Shown here: in pieces, positions 25,012 through 33,815 of the stretch | Numbering within the stretch: position 1 is the first letter of the stretch | Layout of the letters: each line of letters starts with the position of its first letter | Origin: Deltaproteobacteria bacterium | GTDB taxonomy: Bacteria; Myxococcota_A; UBA796; GCA-2862545 | DNA length: 61,339 nucleotides | Reading direction: 5' to 3' | NCBI GenBank assembly: GCA_006226595.1 | Contig: SBGP01000016.1 | Coordinates: forward strand, 1 to 61,339 | Translations under genes and position numbers: made by a program | The notes under the pieces: model-generated | What the model saw: the letters and a program-made list of their open reading frames with translations, nothing else | The model's database searches: none | Told to the model about the DNA's origin: nothing

Positions 25012-26094
25012 ATGTCCCCCCTTCCAGACCGGAAGAGACCCAACCTCGTCCCCCCCGCTCGGACCCTGGCGAAGTCCCTGGCTCGAATGGCTCTCGCGAC
25101 TGCGTGGAGAAGCCTGAATCCCCGAGCCCGGGAACGCTTCCTCGAGGCGGACGCTCCCCCACCCCTCCGGCGGCTGTACTACGCCGCGGCGGATGGATGG
25201 CGCGCCCCCTTGTTCTGCGTCGATGCCTGTCCGGGCGGCTCTGGCGAGCCGGTCCTCCTACTCCACGGCCTCGTCCTCGGTCCACAGTCCGCCCGCTACG
25301 GCGGTGGGGACACGCTCGCCTCGAGCCTGGCCGCCGCGGGATTCCGCGTCTATTGCGCCGCACACCGCGGAGACCGCGATGCATTCGGGGGGACCGAGGT
25401 CCACCTCGACGGCGTACTCGAGCACGATCTGCCGGCGGCCCTCGCCGCCATCGCCGAGGACACCGGGTTCGCCCGCGCCCACGTCGTGGGGCACGGACTC
25501 GGGGGACAGCTCGCGATGATGCTCGCGACGCGCGCCGATGTCGCCAGCGTCACCGCCATCGCCGCGCCAGTACGCTTCCGCACGCCTCGAAGCCAGGTGC
25601 TCGCCGCACACCGCATGCTCTCGCTGCTCCCGCCACACTGGCACTTGCCGACACAGACCCTGGCCCGGCTGTCGTCGCCGTGGCTCGACGAGAGCGCGTC
25701 ACTCGGGGACCACGTCGCGCCCGGCGCCACGCCACCCGAACGCCTGCGCGGTGCACTGCACCACACCTCGGACGACCTCGCCCTCGGCATCCTCGACCAG
25801 CTCGGGGTGTGGGTCGAAGAGAACAGCCTCACCAGCCGGGATGGCGGCCTCGACTATGTGGAGGCCCTGGTCTCGGCGACCGCCCCGCTGCACCTGGTGC
25901 ACGCGCCTGGCGACCGCCTGGGGCACGCAGCGTCTCCAGACGCCGTCATCGCCCGCTGGCGCGGGGTGGTCACCCGCCGCGACCTGCCCGAGAGCCTGGC
26001 GCGACTCGACTGCCTGCTCGGCGAGGACGCGCCGGAGCAGGTGTTCACGCCGGTGGTGAGCTGGCTGGACGAGCATCGCCGCCGCGCCTGGTAG
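25012..26094 (+). CDS. Alpha/beta hydrolase-fold protein lacking the nucleophile
   Basis: A 360-residue protein with the alpha/beta hydrolase pattern: strand and oxyanion turn VLLLHGLVLG (residues 81-90), a second strand FRVYCAAHRGDRD, nucleophile elbow at 160-165, and late VHAPGDRLG with a possible acid. The elbow reads GHGLGG, so residue 162 is Gly where Ser, Asp or Cys is required. It may be a pseudoenzyme or bind a ligand without hydrolysis. The N-terminal ~50 residues are basic and helical. The leader is C-rich and has no Shine-Dalgarno sequence; a later in-frame ATG (codon 26) is a possible alternative start. Confidence 0.8.
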   Translation: MSPLPDRKRPNLVPPARTLAKSLARMALATAWRSLNPRARERFLEADAPPPLRRLYYAAADGWRAPLFCVDACPGGSGEPVLLLHGLVLGPQSARYGGGDTLASSLAAAGFRVYCAAHRGDRDAFGGTEVHLDGVLEHDLPAALAAIAEDTGFARAHVVGHGLGGQLAMMLATRADVASVTAIAAPVRFRTPRSQVLAAHRMLSLLPPHWHLPTQTLARLSSPWLDESASLGDHVAPGATPPERLRGALHHTSDDLALGILDQLGVWVEENSLTSRDGGLDYVEALVSATAPLHLVHAPGDRLGHAASPDAVIARWRGVVTRRDLPESLARLDCLLGEDAPEQVFTPVVSWLDEHRRRAW

Positions 26095-26102
26095 GCCCCA
26101 CG

Positions 26103-26132
26103 AAAAAGGCCCGAACCGCAGGGGTCCGGGCC
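26103..26132 (-). terminator. Intrinsic terminator of the PpiD-like gene
   Basis: On the minus strand a 10-base stem with one mismatch (GGCCCGGACC against the GGTTCGGGCC arm) is followed directly by TTTTT (26107-26103). It lies between convergent genes and may stop both. Confidence 0.7.
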
Positions 26133-26154
26133 TCTCGTCGCGGGACACCGAGCA

Positions 26155-27603
26155 CTACTTGATGGACGCGCTCGCGACCGCGGAGTCGAGCCAGTTCTTG
26201 CTGAACTGCTGACGCTTCTGGGCGAGCACCTCTTCGTAGATGCGCGCCTTCTGGTCCTCGTAGAGGCTCATGTCGGCCTCGGTGCGGCTGCGCAGCGAGA
26301 CGACCCAGTACACGCCGCCGGTCTCGACGACCTTGTCGGCGACCGCTCCCGGCTCGAGGTCACGCGCCGCGGAGAGCACGATCTCGGGCACACCGCCGCG
26401 CACGTCGCCGGCCAGGGACACCGGACCCGTGGACTGGACCGTGAGCTCCTGGCTGTCGAGCAGCTCCTGCGGCGCGGTGCCAGCCTCCTTCCACTTGGCG
26501 AGGAGGTCCTCGGCGTAGGCGGCGGCCTTGCCCGGCGCCGCATCGTCGATCATGTGCTTGCGGGCGATGTCGCGCTTCACCGTCTCGAACTCGACAATGT
26601 GCGCGGCCTCCTTGCCCTCGAAGCGGTACAGGCGAACCTCGCGCTCGTTGACGAGCACGCCAGACAGCGCCCCCTCTTCGAGGCCGGACAGCGCACTGAC
26701 CACCTTGCTGCCGAGCTGGCTCTCGGTGAGCAGGCCCAGATCACCGCCCTCGGCGGCGGAGGGGTCCTCGGACCAGCGACGCGCGAGTGCATCGAAGTCG
26801 GCGCCACCCTCGAGCTCGGCCTTGAGGCCCTTCATCCGCTCTTCGAGATCGGCCGGCTTCACGCCGTCCTCGAGGATCTCGAAGCGGATCAGGCGGGCCC
26901 GGTACTTGTCGGGGACGTCGTACAGGCGCGAGAAGTCGCTGTCGTAGGTCTCCTTGGCGCGCGCTTCGTTCTCGGCGAGCCATGCGTCGACCTCTTCGTC
27001 CGAGAACGTGATGTCGTCCTTGAACATGGCCGGACGGACCCGGACGTAGCCGAGGTCGATGCGGGTCGCGCCCTCGACGAAGGCCTTCTTGACCTCGGGC
27101 TCGGCGACCGTGGTGCCCATCCACAGGAGCAGGGTCAGCTTGTCGCGGAGCAGATCCTTGCGAACCCGGTCCTCGAACTCGGCCCGCGTGAAGCCCTGCT
27201 GGCGGATGATCGCCTCGTAGCGCTTCTCGCTGTACTTGCCGTCCTCCTTGAAGTACTCCTGATCGAGCACCCAGGCGGCAAGCTCGGCCTTCGACACCTG
27301 CAGGCCGAGGTCCTCGGCCTCCTGCAGGGCGACTTCCTTGCGGATCATCTGCTGCTTGACGCGGTCACCGAGAGCCTCGCGGCCCGCCTCGTCCAGGGAC
27401 CCGGCCGCACCGCGCTCGGCGAGGCGGTATTCGCGCTGCCAGTCGGTCGCGCGAATGGGGGTGCCGTTGACGGTGGCGACGGTGCCGACCGTGTCGCCCG
27501 AGGTCTGGCCGTACGCGAAGATGAACGCGATGACGATGGCCATGAACACGAGCTGCATGAAGCTCGAGTCCGAGCTCGAGCGCATTCTTTCCAGGAGCGA
27601 CAT
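26155..27603 (-). CDS. ppiD: PpiD/SurA-like periplasmic peptidyl-prolyl isomerase
   Basis: A 482-residue membrane-anchored foldase. One membrane helix at residues ~17-31 (QLVFMAIVIAFIFAY) is preceded by a short cytoplasmic tail. A SurA-N/PpiD-type helical chaperone region covers ~40-230 (VNGTPIRATDWQREY, QMIRKEVALQEAEDLGLQVS). A parvulin-like domain lies at about 245-345 (ARLIRFEIL, LARRWSEDPSAAEGGDLGLL). The C-terminal part is helical again. It helps fold exported proteins. It is co-oriented with an M48 protease 77 bases upstream, a plausible envelope quality-control pair. Confidence 0.88.
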   Translation of the reverse strand: MSLLERMRSSSDSSFMQLVFMAIVIAFIFAYGQTSGDTVGTVATVNGTPIRATDWQREYRLAERGAAGSLDEAGREALGDRVKQQMIRKEVALQEAEDLGLQVSKAELAAWVLDQEYFKEDGKYSEKRYEAIIRQQGFTRAEFEDRVRKDLLRDKLTLLLWMGTTVAEPEVKKAFVEGATRIDLGYVRVRPAMFKDDITFSDEEVDAWLAENEARAKETYDSDFSRLYDVPDKYRARLIRFEILEDGVKPADLEERMKGLKAELEGGADFDALARRWSEDPSAAEGGDLGLLTESQLGSKVVSALSGLEEGALSGVLVNEREVRLYRFEGKEAAHIVEFETVKRDIARKHMIDDAAPGKAAAYAEDLLAKWKEAGTAPQELLDSQELTVQSTGPVSLAGDVRGGVPEIVLSAARDLEPGAVADKVVETGGVYWVVSLRSRTEADMSLYEDQKARIYEEVLAQKRQQFSKNWLDSAVASASIK

Positions 27604-27680
27604 AGGGTCTGCGCCTCCGAGCGCTCGGGTCTATCGGGCTGGTGGCCCCCGATCAACCGGAGAAGCCCTCGGAGCAGCGC

Positions 27681-28523
27681 TTAGAGGCGTCGCCCCCGCC
27701 CGGTCGCGTTGCCGGACCACAGGACCTCGCGGGTGTTGCGGTCGAGCTTGTTCCGCTCGTAGCGCTTGCGCGCGCGCGGCATCCACTCGCGGAGGTTCTT
27801 CTGCCGCTTCTTGTGAGACGGGTGGGTCGACAGGAAACTGGGAAGGCCCGGTCCGGCAGCCTCGTTCATGCGGTCCCACACGCGAATCGACTCCGCGGGC
27901 GGGTAGCCGGCCTCGGCCATGTACATGAGCCCGATGACATCCGCCTCGGTCTCGTGCATGCGCGAGAAGGGCAGCATGATGCCGAACTGCGCGCCCACCC
28001 CGAGGGCTCCGAGCACGATGGCGCGCTCCTCCGGGTTCCAGTTCGTCTCCTTGGAGAGGAGAAGCTCGAGCCCCACGAGCCCGCCGATCAGGGTGAGCTG
28101 CTGGCTGATGCGCTCGGCGCCGTGGCGCGCGGTCGCGTGGCCGACCTCGTGCCCCATGACGAAGGCCATGCCCGCCTCGTTCTTGAGCACGGGAAGGATG
28201 CCCGTGTAGAAGCCGATGTACCCACCGGGAAGACACCACGCGTTGATGGTGCTGTCCGAGATGAGCGAGAACTCCCACTTGTACTTGGGCTTCTTGGCGA
28301 CCCGAGAGATGCGTCGCCCCACGCGCTGAAGCACGGCGGCGTCATCCCCACCGCGCCGCACGTTGGCGCCCGAGAGCATCTGCGCGTAGCTCACCCGCCC
28401 GATGCTGTTGACGAGCGGCTCGGGAATCATGTTGAGCTGGATGCGCTTGGTGTACGGCACCCGCGCGCAGGCGACCAGCATGGCCGCGGCAGCGAGGAGC
28501 GCGAGGACGCGTCGGGGGTTCAT
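27681..28523 (-). CDS. M48 family metalloprotease lipoprotein
   Basis: A 280-residue lipoprotein with lipobox AAAMLVACAR (Cys19). The ATG at 28523 has GGAGG upstream. The zinc motif HEVGH lies at residues 125-129, and the third ligand is in HETEADVIGLMYMAEAGY. The layout matches short Oma1/LoiP-type periplasmic M48 proteases, which degrade misfolded outer-membrane proteins. The C-terminus is very basic (RARKRYERNK). It is divergent from the MreB-like gene across a 318-base AT-rich region. Confidence 0.93.
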   Translation of the reverse strand: MNPRRVLALLAAAAMLVACARVPYTKRIQLNMIPEPLVNSIGRVSYAQMLSGANVRRGGDDAAVLQRVGRRISRVAKKPKYKWEFSLISDSTINAWCLPGGYIGFYTGILPVLKNEAGMAFVMGHEVGHATARHGAERISQQLTLIGGLVGLELLLSKETNWNPEERAIVLGALGVGAQFGIMLPFSRMHETEADVIGLMYMAEAGYPPAESIRVWDRMNEAAGPGLPSFLSTHPSHKKRQKNLREWMPRARKRYERNKLDRNTREVLWSGNATGRGRRL

Positions 28524-28841
28524 GCAAGGACCTCCACAGGGGCAGCAGACCCTACCTGTAACGACGTGGACGAGGCCAGGCGGCACCGCATTCGACAAGC
28601 CGCCCCGTCGCGAGATTGCCTGCACGAGACTTGACAGATTTTCCGAGATTCCCGTCGATGATCCATCTCAGCGGATCGACGGCCGATCATTCGTGGATCC
28701 GCCAAGAATCCAGATGCGCGACCGATCTGACGTGCTATCAAGACCTCGCCTGGATCTCCCCCGGTTCGGGCATCCCCAAGGCCTCCGGCCACCCTCCCCC
28801 CTCCGGCCTCGCGCCACTCCCCCCCTCCCCCCAAGTCCCCG
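28524..28841. promoter_or_regulatory. AT-rich regulatory region with GATC cluster and C-rich leader
   Basis: This 318-base stretch holds no gene. It has TTGACA at 28631-28636, six GATC sites between 28660 and 28756, an extended -10 candidate TGCTATCAA at 28733-28741, and a long C-rich, G-poor leader up to the ATG at 28842. The string CGATGATCC is shared with the region upstream of 25012. Confidence 0.45.
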
Positions 28842-29870
28842 ATGTTCAGCGCCGTCCTCGGGCTGTTCAGCCAGGATCTAGCCGTCGATCTCGGTTCGTC
28901 GGAGACCCGCATCTACCAGCGGGGCTCCGGCGTCGTGATCGCGGAACCCACCGTCGTCGCCGTCCGCACCGACCACAAGGGCCGTCGCAGTGTCCTTGCG
29001 GTGGGTGCGGACGCCCGACCGATGCTCGGGCGGACCCCCGCGAACATCGAGGCGTGCGAGCCCGTCCGTGACGGCCGCATCGCCGACTTCGAGGTCGCCG
29101 AGGCGCTGATGATGCACCTCGTGCGCCGCGTGCACGGACGAAATGGCTGGATGCGCCCCCGCGTCGCCCTGGCCATCTCCCACTGCGCCACCGACATGGA
29201 ACGCCGCGCCACCCGGGAGGCCTGCGAGGCCGCCGGCGCGCGCTTCGTTCACCTCGTGCCCCGGCCGGTCGCCGCCGCACTGGGCGCCGGGCTGCCCGTC
29301 GACGAAGCCGGTGGCTACCTGGTCGTCGACATCGGCGCCGGACAGACCGAGATCGGCGTGATCAGCCTCCATCAGGTCGTCCACGGCACCGTCGTCCCCG
29401 GCGGCGGGCGAGGCATGGACCTCGCCGTGCAGCGCTGGCTGTACGAGAGCGAGGGGCTGCTCGTCGGCGACCCCAGCGCCCGCGCACTCAAGGAGTGTCT
29501 CGGCGCCGCCCTGCCGCCGAATCGCCCCCAGCGCGACATCGTGCGTGGACGCTGCGCACGCCGCGGCCTTCCCCGCGCCGCAGAGATCGACGCGGTCGAC
29601 GTGCACACGGCGCTGTCACCCGCGATCGACGCCATCGCCGCCGGCATCCGTCGGGTGGTGAAGGGCGCGCCCCCCGAGCTCGCCGCGGACATCGCCGAGC
29701 ATGGCGTGCTGCTCACCGGCGGTGGGGCTCGCCTGCGCGGCATCGAAGGTGCCCTGCGCGAGCGCACCGGTCTGCCCGTGGTCGTCGAAGAAGATCCGGA
29801 GCACGCGGTGATCCGCGGCACCGGCGCGGCCCTCGAGTCGTTGGCCGTGCTCGAAGCGGTCACCGCCTGA
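28842..29870 (+). CDS. mreB: MreB-like actin homolog
   Basis: A 342-residue protein of MreB length. N-terminal LAVDLGSSETRIYQRGSGVVIAEPTVVAV matches the phosphate-1 region, GRTPANIEACEPVRDGRIADFEV and VVDIGAGQTEIGVISL are the MreB signatures, and LLTGGGARLRGIEGALRERTGLPVVV is the adenosine motif. MreB filaments direct cell-wall synthesis in rod cells. The usual mreC, mreD and rodA are absent, and several positions differ from standard MreB (SS-ETR in place of TANTL; IGAGQTE in place of IGGGTTE), so this may be a second, specialised copy. No Shine-Dalgarno sequence precedes the ATG. Confidence 0.88.
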   Translation: MFSAVLGLFSQDLAVDLGSSETRIYQRGSGVVIAEPTVVAVRTDHKGRRSVLAVGADARPMLGRTPANIEACEPVRDGRIADFEVAEALMMHLVRRVHGRNGWMRPRVALAISHCATDMERRATREACEAAGARFVHLVPRPVAAALGAGLPVDEAGGYLVVDIGAGQTEIGVISLHQVVHGTVVPGGGRGMDLAVQRWLYESEGLLVGDPSARALKECLGAALPPNRPQRDIVRGRCARRGLPRAAEIDAVDVHTALSPAIDAIAAGIRRVVKGAPPELAADIAEHGVLLTGGGARLRGIEGALRERTGLPVVVEEDPEHAVIRGTGAALESLAVLEAVTA

Positions 29871-29973
29871 GTCGTCTCAAAGCGTCTCACCTGGCATCGC
29901 GGCGCCCGACGGACGGAAAACACGGCTACCGTGAACAGGAGGTGGACCCGAGCCACCCCTCACCGGAGGCCGA

Positions 29974-30570
29974 ATGCGCACTGCGATGCTCGCGACGATG
30001 CTCGCTTGCTCGACTCCGGCGATGGCACGCCCGCCGCTGGCGGAGTCACAGCGGCAGGACTGGGTCGACTGGCTGATCCAGGACGGCGACCGACGCTTCC
30101 AGCAGGGCCAGGTGCTGGCCGCGATCGGAGCCGGCGTGGTCTTCCTCGGCGCCGGACTGTCGCTGGGCCCCACCCTCGAGAACGGGCGCAGCTCCGACGC
30201 CCTGCGGCCGGGTACGGTGCTTGCGTTCACCGGCGGCCCCTTGCTGCTCGCGGGTCTGCCGACCATGGCCGCTGGCGCGGGACGCATGCGCCGCGCCCTG
30301 CGCATGGAAGGCATCTTCGTGCCGAACACACCGCTTGTCGGCGCGTGGAGCATGCTCGGTGCTGGACTGGTCCTCCTGCCCATCGCGAGCCAGGTGTGGG
30401 ACATCCCGCCGGCGGCACTGCTGCTCGCCGCCGGCACCACCGGGATCAGCTGCTACGGCCTGGCCACGGCCCAGCACAAGCTCAACCGCGCCGTCGACTT
30501 CCCCCGCCCCTGGGTGTTTCCGGTCCCCATCCGACAGGGCGCCGCACTGGGCATCACCGCTCGCTGGTGA
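29974..30570 (+). CDS. Hypothetical exported membrane protein
   Basis: A 198-residue protein with a signal peptide (cleavage likely after TPAMA) and four hydrophobic segments at roughly residues 47-66, 79-100, 119-140 and 142-162. CCGGAGG precedes the ATG. I do not recognise the family. It overlaps the convergent CoaB-like gene by 17 bases. Confidence 0.6.
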   Translation: MRTAMLATMLACSTPAMARPPLAESQRQDWVDWLIQDGDRRFQQGQVLAAIGAGVVFLGAGLSLGPTLENGRSSDALRPGTVLAFTGGPLLLAGLPTMAAGAGRMRRALRMEGIFVPNTPLVGAWSMLGAGLVLLPIASQVWDIPPAALLLAAGTTGISCYGLATAQHKLNRAVDFPRPWVFPVPIRQGAALGITARW

Positions 30571-31171
30571 GCCAGCTCACGAGCGCGTGCATGGCGTCGT
30601 CACGCGCCGCGAACCAGCGGACCTCGTCGCCGACGAGTGCGACGTCGGTGGCAATACGTCCGAGCACGTTGGCGAAGACCAGGTCCGAGCCGGTACGCGC
30701 GCGCTGTTTGGTCGCCAGTGCAATCAGGCCATCGGCATCGGTCTCGGGCGAGGCCGCCTTGAAGGTGACGTAGGGCCCCGTGAGGCCCCAGTCACGCACC
30801 GCGTTCGCGATCTTGGGCGTCGGCGTGAGGCGGATCACCACCTCGTCGCGGCCCGAGGGGATCTTGGTGTCGGCGCTGCTCGCCACTTCGTAGTCTCCGA
30901 CCGCGGAGGCATGCACCACCGCGCCGTCCGGATGCTCGCGCACCCAACGCTCCATGCGCGCCATGAGATCGCGCGTCGATCCGAAGACCTCGGTCGACAG
31001 CCCCTCTCCACGAACCACCGCCTCGGGGGAGCCGAGCAGATGAACCTCGCACCCGGCATCCGCCCAGGCCCGCGCGAGCTGCACGCCCGTGCGCCCCGAG
31101 GAATTCGCCGAGATGTGCCGCATGGCGTCGATCGGGTTCCGGGTTGCCCCGGCAGTCACCAGTACGTGCAT
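30554..31171 (-). CDS. Phosphopantothenate-cysteine ligase (CoaB)-domain protein
   Basis: A 205-residue protein. The ATG at 31171 has GGAGGCGACC directly before it. N-terminal HVLVTAGATRNPIDAMRHISANSSGRTG matches the nucleotide-binding start of CoaB, and further conserved parts are GAVVHASAVGDYEV, FKAASPETDADGLI and DLVFANVLGR. Only the ligase domain is present; the flavin decarboxylase half (CoaC) of the usual fusion is missing. It may be a stand-alone CoaB for coenzyme A synthesis or a relative with another role. Confidence 0.8.
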   Translation of the reverse strand: MHVLVTAGATRNPIDAMRHISANSSGRTGVQLARAWADAGCEVHLLGSPEAVVRGEGLSTEVFGSTRDLMARMERWVREHPDGAVVHASAVGDYEVASSADTKIPSGRDEVVIRLTPTPKIANAVRDWGLTGPYVTFKAASPETDADGLIALATKQRARTGSDLVFANVLGRIATDVALVGDEVRWFAARDDAMHALVSWLTSER

Positions 31172-31215
31172 GGTCGCCTCCACCGCGTGGGATTATCCCG
31201 GGCCGCAGAGGTGCC

Positions 31216-33000
31216 GTGAGCGACTTCACCTACGAGCTACCGGATGAGCCCCACGCGCGCGGCGCGCAGGGGGTCGTGTATTTCGGTCGGCGCAGCGATG
31301 GGCGCGAAGTGGCGATCAAGATCGCCAGCGAGCACCCGTCGGCCGCAGCTGGGCTCGCCTCCGAGGTCGAGATGCTCCGGGCCTGCGCGTCGGCGCACGT
31401 CGTCGGCGTGGTCGAGGTCCTCGACTTCGTAAAGCTCCGCGGTCGCCCGGCGATGATCATGCCCCGCTACCACGGCCACCTCGGTGACTGGCTCCAGGGC
31501 GTGCTCGATGCGCCGGACGCGCGGTCTCTGGGCGAGTTGCTGCGTCGCTGTGGCCAGCTGGCGCGCATCCTCTCGGCGGTACACCGCGTGCGTCATCAGG
31601 GAAGTGCGCTGATTCACCGCGACGTGAAGCCCGAGAACATCTTCATCGACGATGGCGGCGACCTCGTGCTCGGTGACTTCGGCGGCGCGATGGGCATCGA
31701 TGGACTCCGGGCCGTCGAGCTCGCGGTGTTCGGCACCCCGATGTGGGCGCCGTTCGACCAGATCCTCCCCGGACGCGCCATGCCGGACCCCACCTGGGAC
31801 ACCTACGCGCTGTGCGTGATGCTCTTCGCGGGGCTCACCGGCGCGCGACCGGCATACCAGGCCGACCCGCGCGGTCTGCTCACCGACCGGGGCCGCGAGC
31901 TGTGGGAGACGGCGCGCCAAGCCACCTCCACCGCCGCCGAGCAGTCGCGCACGCTGCGGCAGGCCTTCCACACCAAGCGCAAGGGCGCGAGCGCCGCGGA
32001 TCTCGTCGACTTCACGGGCCGCAGCGCCCTCACCCGAGGTGACCGCCAAGCACTGGACCGCGGCGTCGCGCGCCTCGGAGAGCTGGCCGGGCTCGACACC
32101 AAGCGCATCCAGGCGGTGCAGCGCGGATCGTGGAACCTGCTGGTGCGCGGCCTGTCGCCGGCCTCTCACCCGTCGCCGCCGAACCGCTACCGGGACGCGG
32201 AGGAGCTCGCCGAACTGCTCGAGGACCTGCTCAGCGTGGTCGAAGCGACGACGTCTCCCCAGCGACGCGACCGCCTCGCCGACCTCATCGGCGGCACCAT
32301 CGAGATCGACGCCCCCGTACTCGACGAGCCGTCCTCCCTCGTCAGCGACGGCCCACGCTGGGGGTTGTGGCTGGGCCTACTGGCCTGCCTCGGCCTCGGC
32401 GCCGGCGCGTGGACACTCCGCGAGACCATCCAGGCCGCCGCTATCCAGGCCGGCGTACTCACCGCCACCGGCACGGCGCGCATTCCCGAGCGCATCGTCA
32501 CCCTCGAGGGCAGCAACCTCTCCGTGCCGGGCTTCGCGCTCGATCGCACCGAGGTGAGCGGCGACCGCTGGGCGGAGTGCACCGCAGCGGGCGCATGCTC
32601 TCCGGCGGACACGGGCGTCCTTCCCGTGATGGGCGTCACCCACGAGGAGGCTGCGGGTTTCTGCGCGTGGGCCGGCGGCCGACTGATGTCCGAGCCCGAG
32701 TTCCGCGCCGCCACTGCCGGTGGACCGTGGCCGTGGGGCCAGGAGGCGCCGACCTGCGCACACGCGGTAGCCATGGGTTGCGAGGGGCCAGCACCCGTTG
32801 GCAGCACCGCGCTCGGTTCCTCGCCGGAGGGCGTGCTCGACCTGGCTGGCAATGCGTGGGAGTGGACCTCCGAGGGCCTGCTCGTCGGCGGCAGTGCCGA
32901 GAGTGGCGCGTCGTCCCTCGGTCGTCGCGGGCGCATCGAGCTCGCCGCGGACGAGCCTCCACCGAAGACCGCCGGACTGCGCTGCGCCTACGACCTGTGA
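31216..33000 (+). CDS. Membrane Ser/Thr protein kinase with FGE-like C-terminal domain
   Basis: A 594-residue protein starting at GTG 31216, with AGAGGTG close upstream. The Hanks-type kinase domain has a glycine loop (GAQGVVY), Lys35 in VAIK, HRDVKPEN at 134-141 and DFG at 154-156, so it should be active. A membrane helix near 381-400 (LWLGLLACLGLGAGAW) separates it from an external formylglycine-generating-enzyme/sulfatase-modifying-like domain (DRTEVSGDRWAEC, FCAWAGGRLMSEPEF, LAGNAWEWTSE, AGLRCAYDL). The external part has about 150 residues, shorter than catalytic FGE, and is more likely a sensor. This fusion is typical of myxobacteria. Confidence 0.93.
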   Translation: MSDFTYELPDEPHARGAQGVVYFGRRSDGREVAIKIASEHPSAAAGLASEVEMLRACASAHVVGVVEVLDFVKLRGRPAMIMPRYHGHLGDWLQGVLDAPDARSLGELLRRCGQLARILSAVHRVRHQGSALIHRDVKPENIFIDDGGDLVLGDFGGAMGIDGLRAVELAVFGTPMWAPFDQILPGRAMPDPTWDTYALCVMLFAGLTGARPAYQADPRGLLTDRGRELWETARQATSTAAEQSRTLRQAFHTKRKGASAADLVDFTGRSALTRGDRQALDRGVARLGELAGLDTKRIQAVQRGSWNLLVRGLSPASHPSPPNRYRDAEELAELLEDLLSVVEATTSPQRRDRLADLIGGTIEIDAPVLDEPSSLVSDGPRWGLWLGLLACLGLGAGAWTLRETIQAAAIQAGVLTATGTARIPERIVTLEGSNLSVPGFALDRTEVSGDRWAECTAAGACSPADTGVLPVMGVTHEEAAGFCAWAGGRLMSEPEFRAATAGGPWPWGQEAPTCAHAVAMGCEGPAPVGSTALGSSPEGVLDLAGNAWEWTSEGLLVGGSAESGASSLGRRGRIELAADEPPPKTAGLRCAYDL

Positions 33001-33075
33001 GCCGCGTCAAATCCCCGCCACCGAGCACGTCTGCACTGTCGCGCGGATCGTGGGCCTGCTAGGATCGAGGTCCCC

Positions 33076-33513
33076 ATGGCCTCCTCTCGCTCCCGCCAGG
33101 CTCCCCGCCGTCGCCCGCTGTTCTCGCATCGCCGCCTGCTCCTCGCAGAGGCCGTGCTCGTGCTCGGCCTGTTCCAGATGGCCTTGCGCGACTGGGTGAT
33201 GGCGCAGACCAGTCTGCCGGCCCCCCTCCGGGTCGCGTTCGGCATGGCGCTCATCCTCGGCGTGTTCGGCGGCCTGCTGCTCCTCGTCCGGCGAACCGTG
33301 GAGCGAAGCCTGTCCACCACCCACGACGTGGTGCAGAAGCTCCCCCTCCCGACCCCGATGGTAGGCGTGCACGCGCTGATCTTCGCGGTGCTCTTCGGTC
33401 TGTACGCACACTACTGGCGCATGGACGACGAGGTCCTCCGGTCGCTGGAACGCGGCGCGGATCAGACCCAGCAAGCCGTCGGTGCAGGAATTTCCCGAGT
33501 CCGCAGCCGCTGA
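33076..33513 (+). CDS. Small membrane protein of unknown function
   Basis: A 145-residue protein with a basic N-terminus and three hydrophobic helices (about residues 20-42, 52-72 and 95-115). TAGGAT lies 10 bases before the ATG as a possible -10 element. No family recognised. It sits after the kinase gene and may share its transcript. Confidence 0.6.
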   Translation: MASSRSRQAPRRRPLFSHRRLLLAEAVLVLGLFQMALRDWVMAQTSLPAPLRVAFGMALILGVFGGLLLLVRRTVERSLSTTHDVVQKLPLPTPMVGVHALIFAVLFGLYAHYWRMDDEVLRSLERGADQTQQAVGAGISRVRSR

Positions 33514-33521
33514 CGGCGTGG

Positions 33522-33538
33522 GGTGCTTGCACCTTTTT
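33522..33538 (+). terminator. Short intrinsic terminator
   Basis: GGTG-CTTG-CACC is followed directly by TTTTT, eight bases after the stop of the small membrane protein gene. Confidence 0.55.
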
Positions 33539-33753
33539 CATCTAGCCTCGGGTCAGGTCTGGCCCCACCGCCCGATGCGCCTGTGCCCCGCGCCCAAATG
33601 CGACATGTGTAGTTCGCGCCGCGGTGGCGCACATCCCTCTCGGACAAAGCGCACTTTCCGCGAGGGGCGCGCGAGGTGACCGCTCGAACCCGGCCATTGG
33701 CGCGGGTTGACACCGGTTGCAGGTCCTGCGCCAGACGTGCGCGCCGCCGACGC

Positions 33754-33800
33754 GATCCTTTGCCGATCACTCCGATCACAGCGGGCTTCTCGCATGGATC
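33754..33800. promoter_or_regulatory. GATC cluster upstream of a strong promoter
   Basis: GATC occurs at 33754, 33765, 33774 and 33797. Two lie in the direct repeat CCGATCAC-T-CCGATCAC. Confidence 0.4.
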
Positions 33801-33815
33801 CGCACCATTTGGGCG

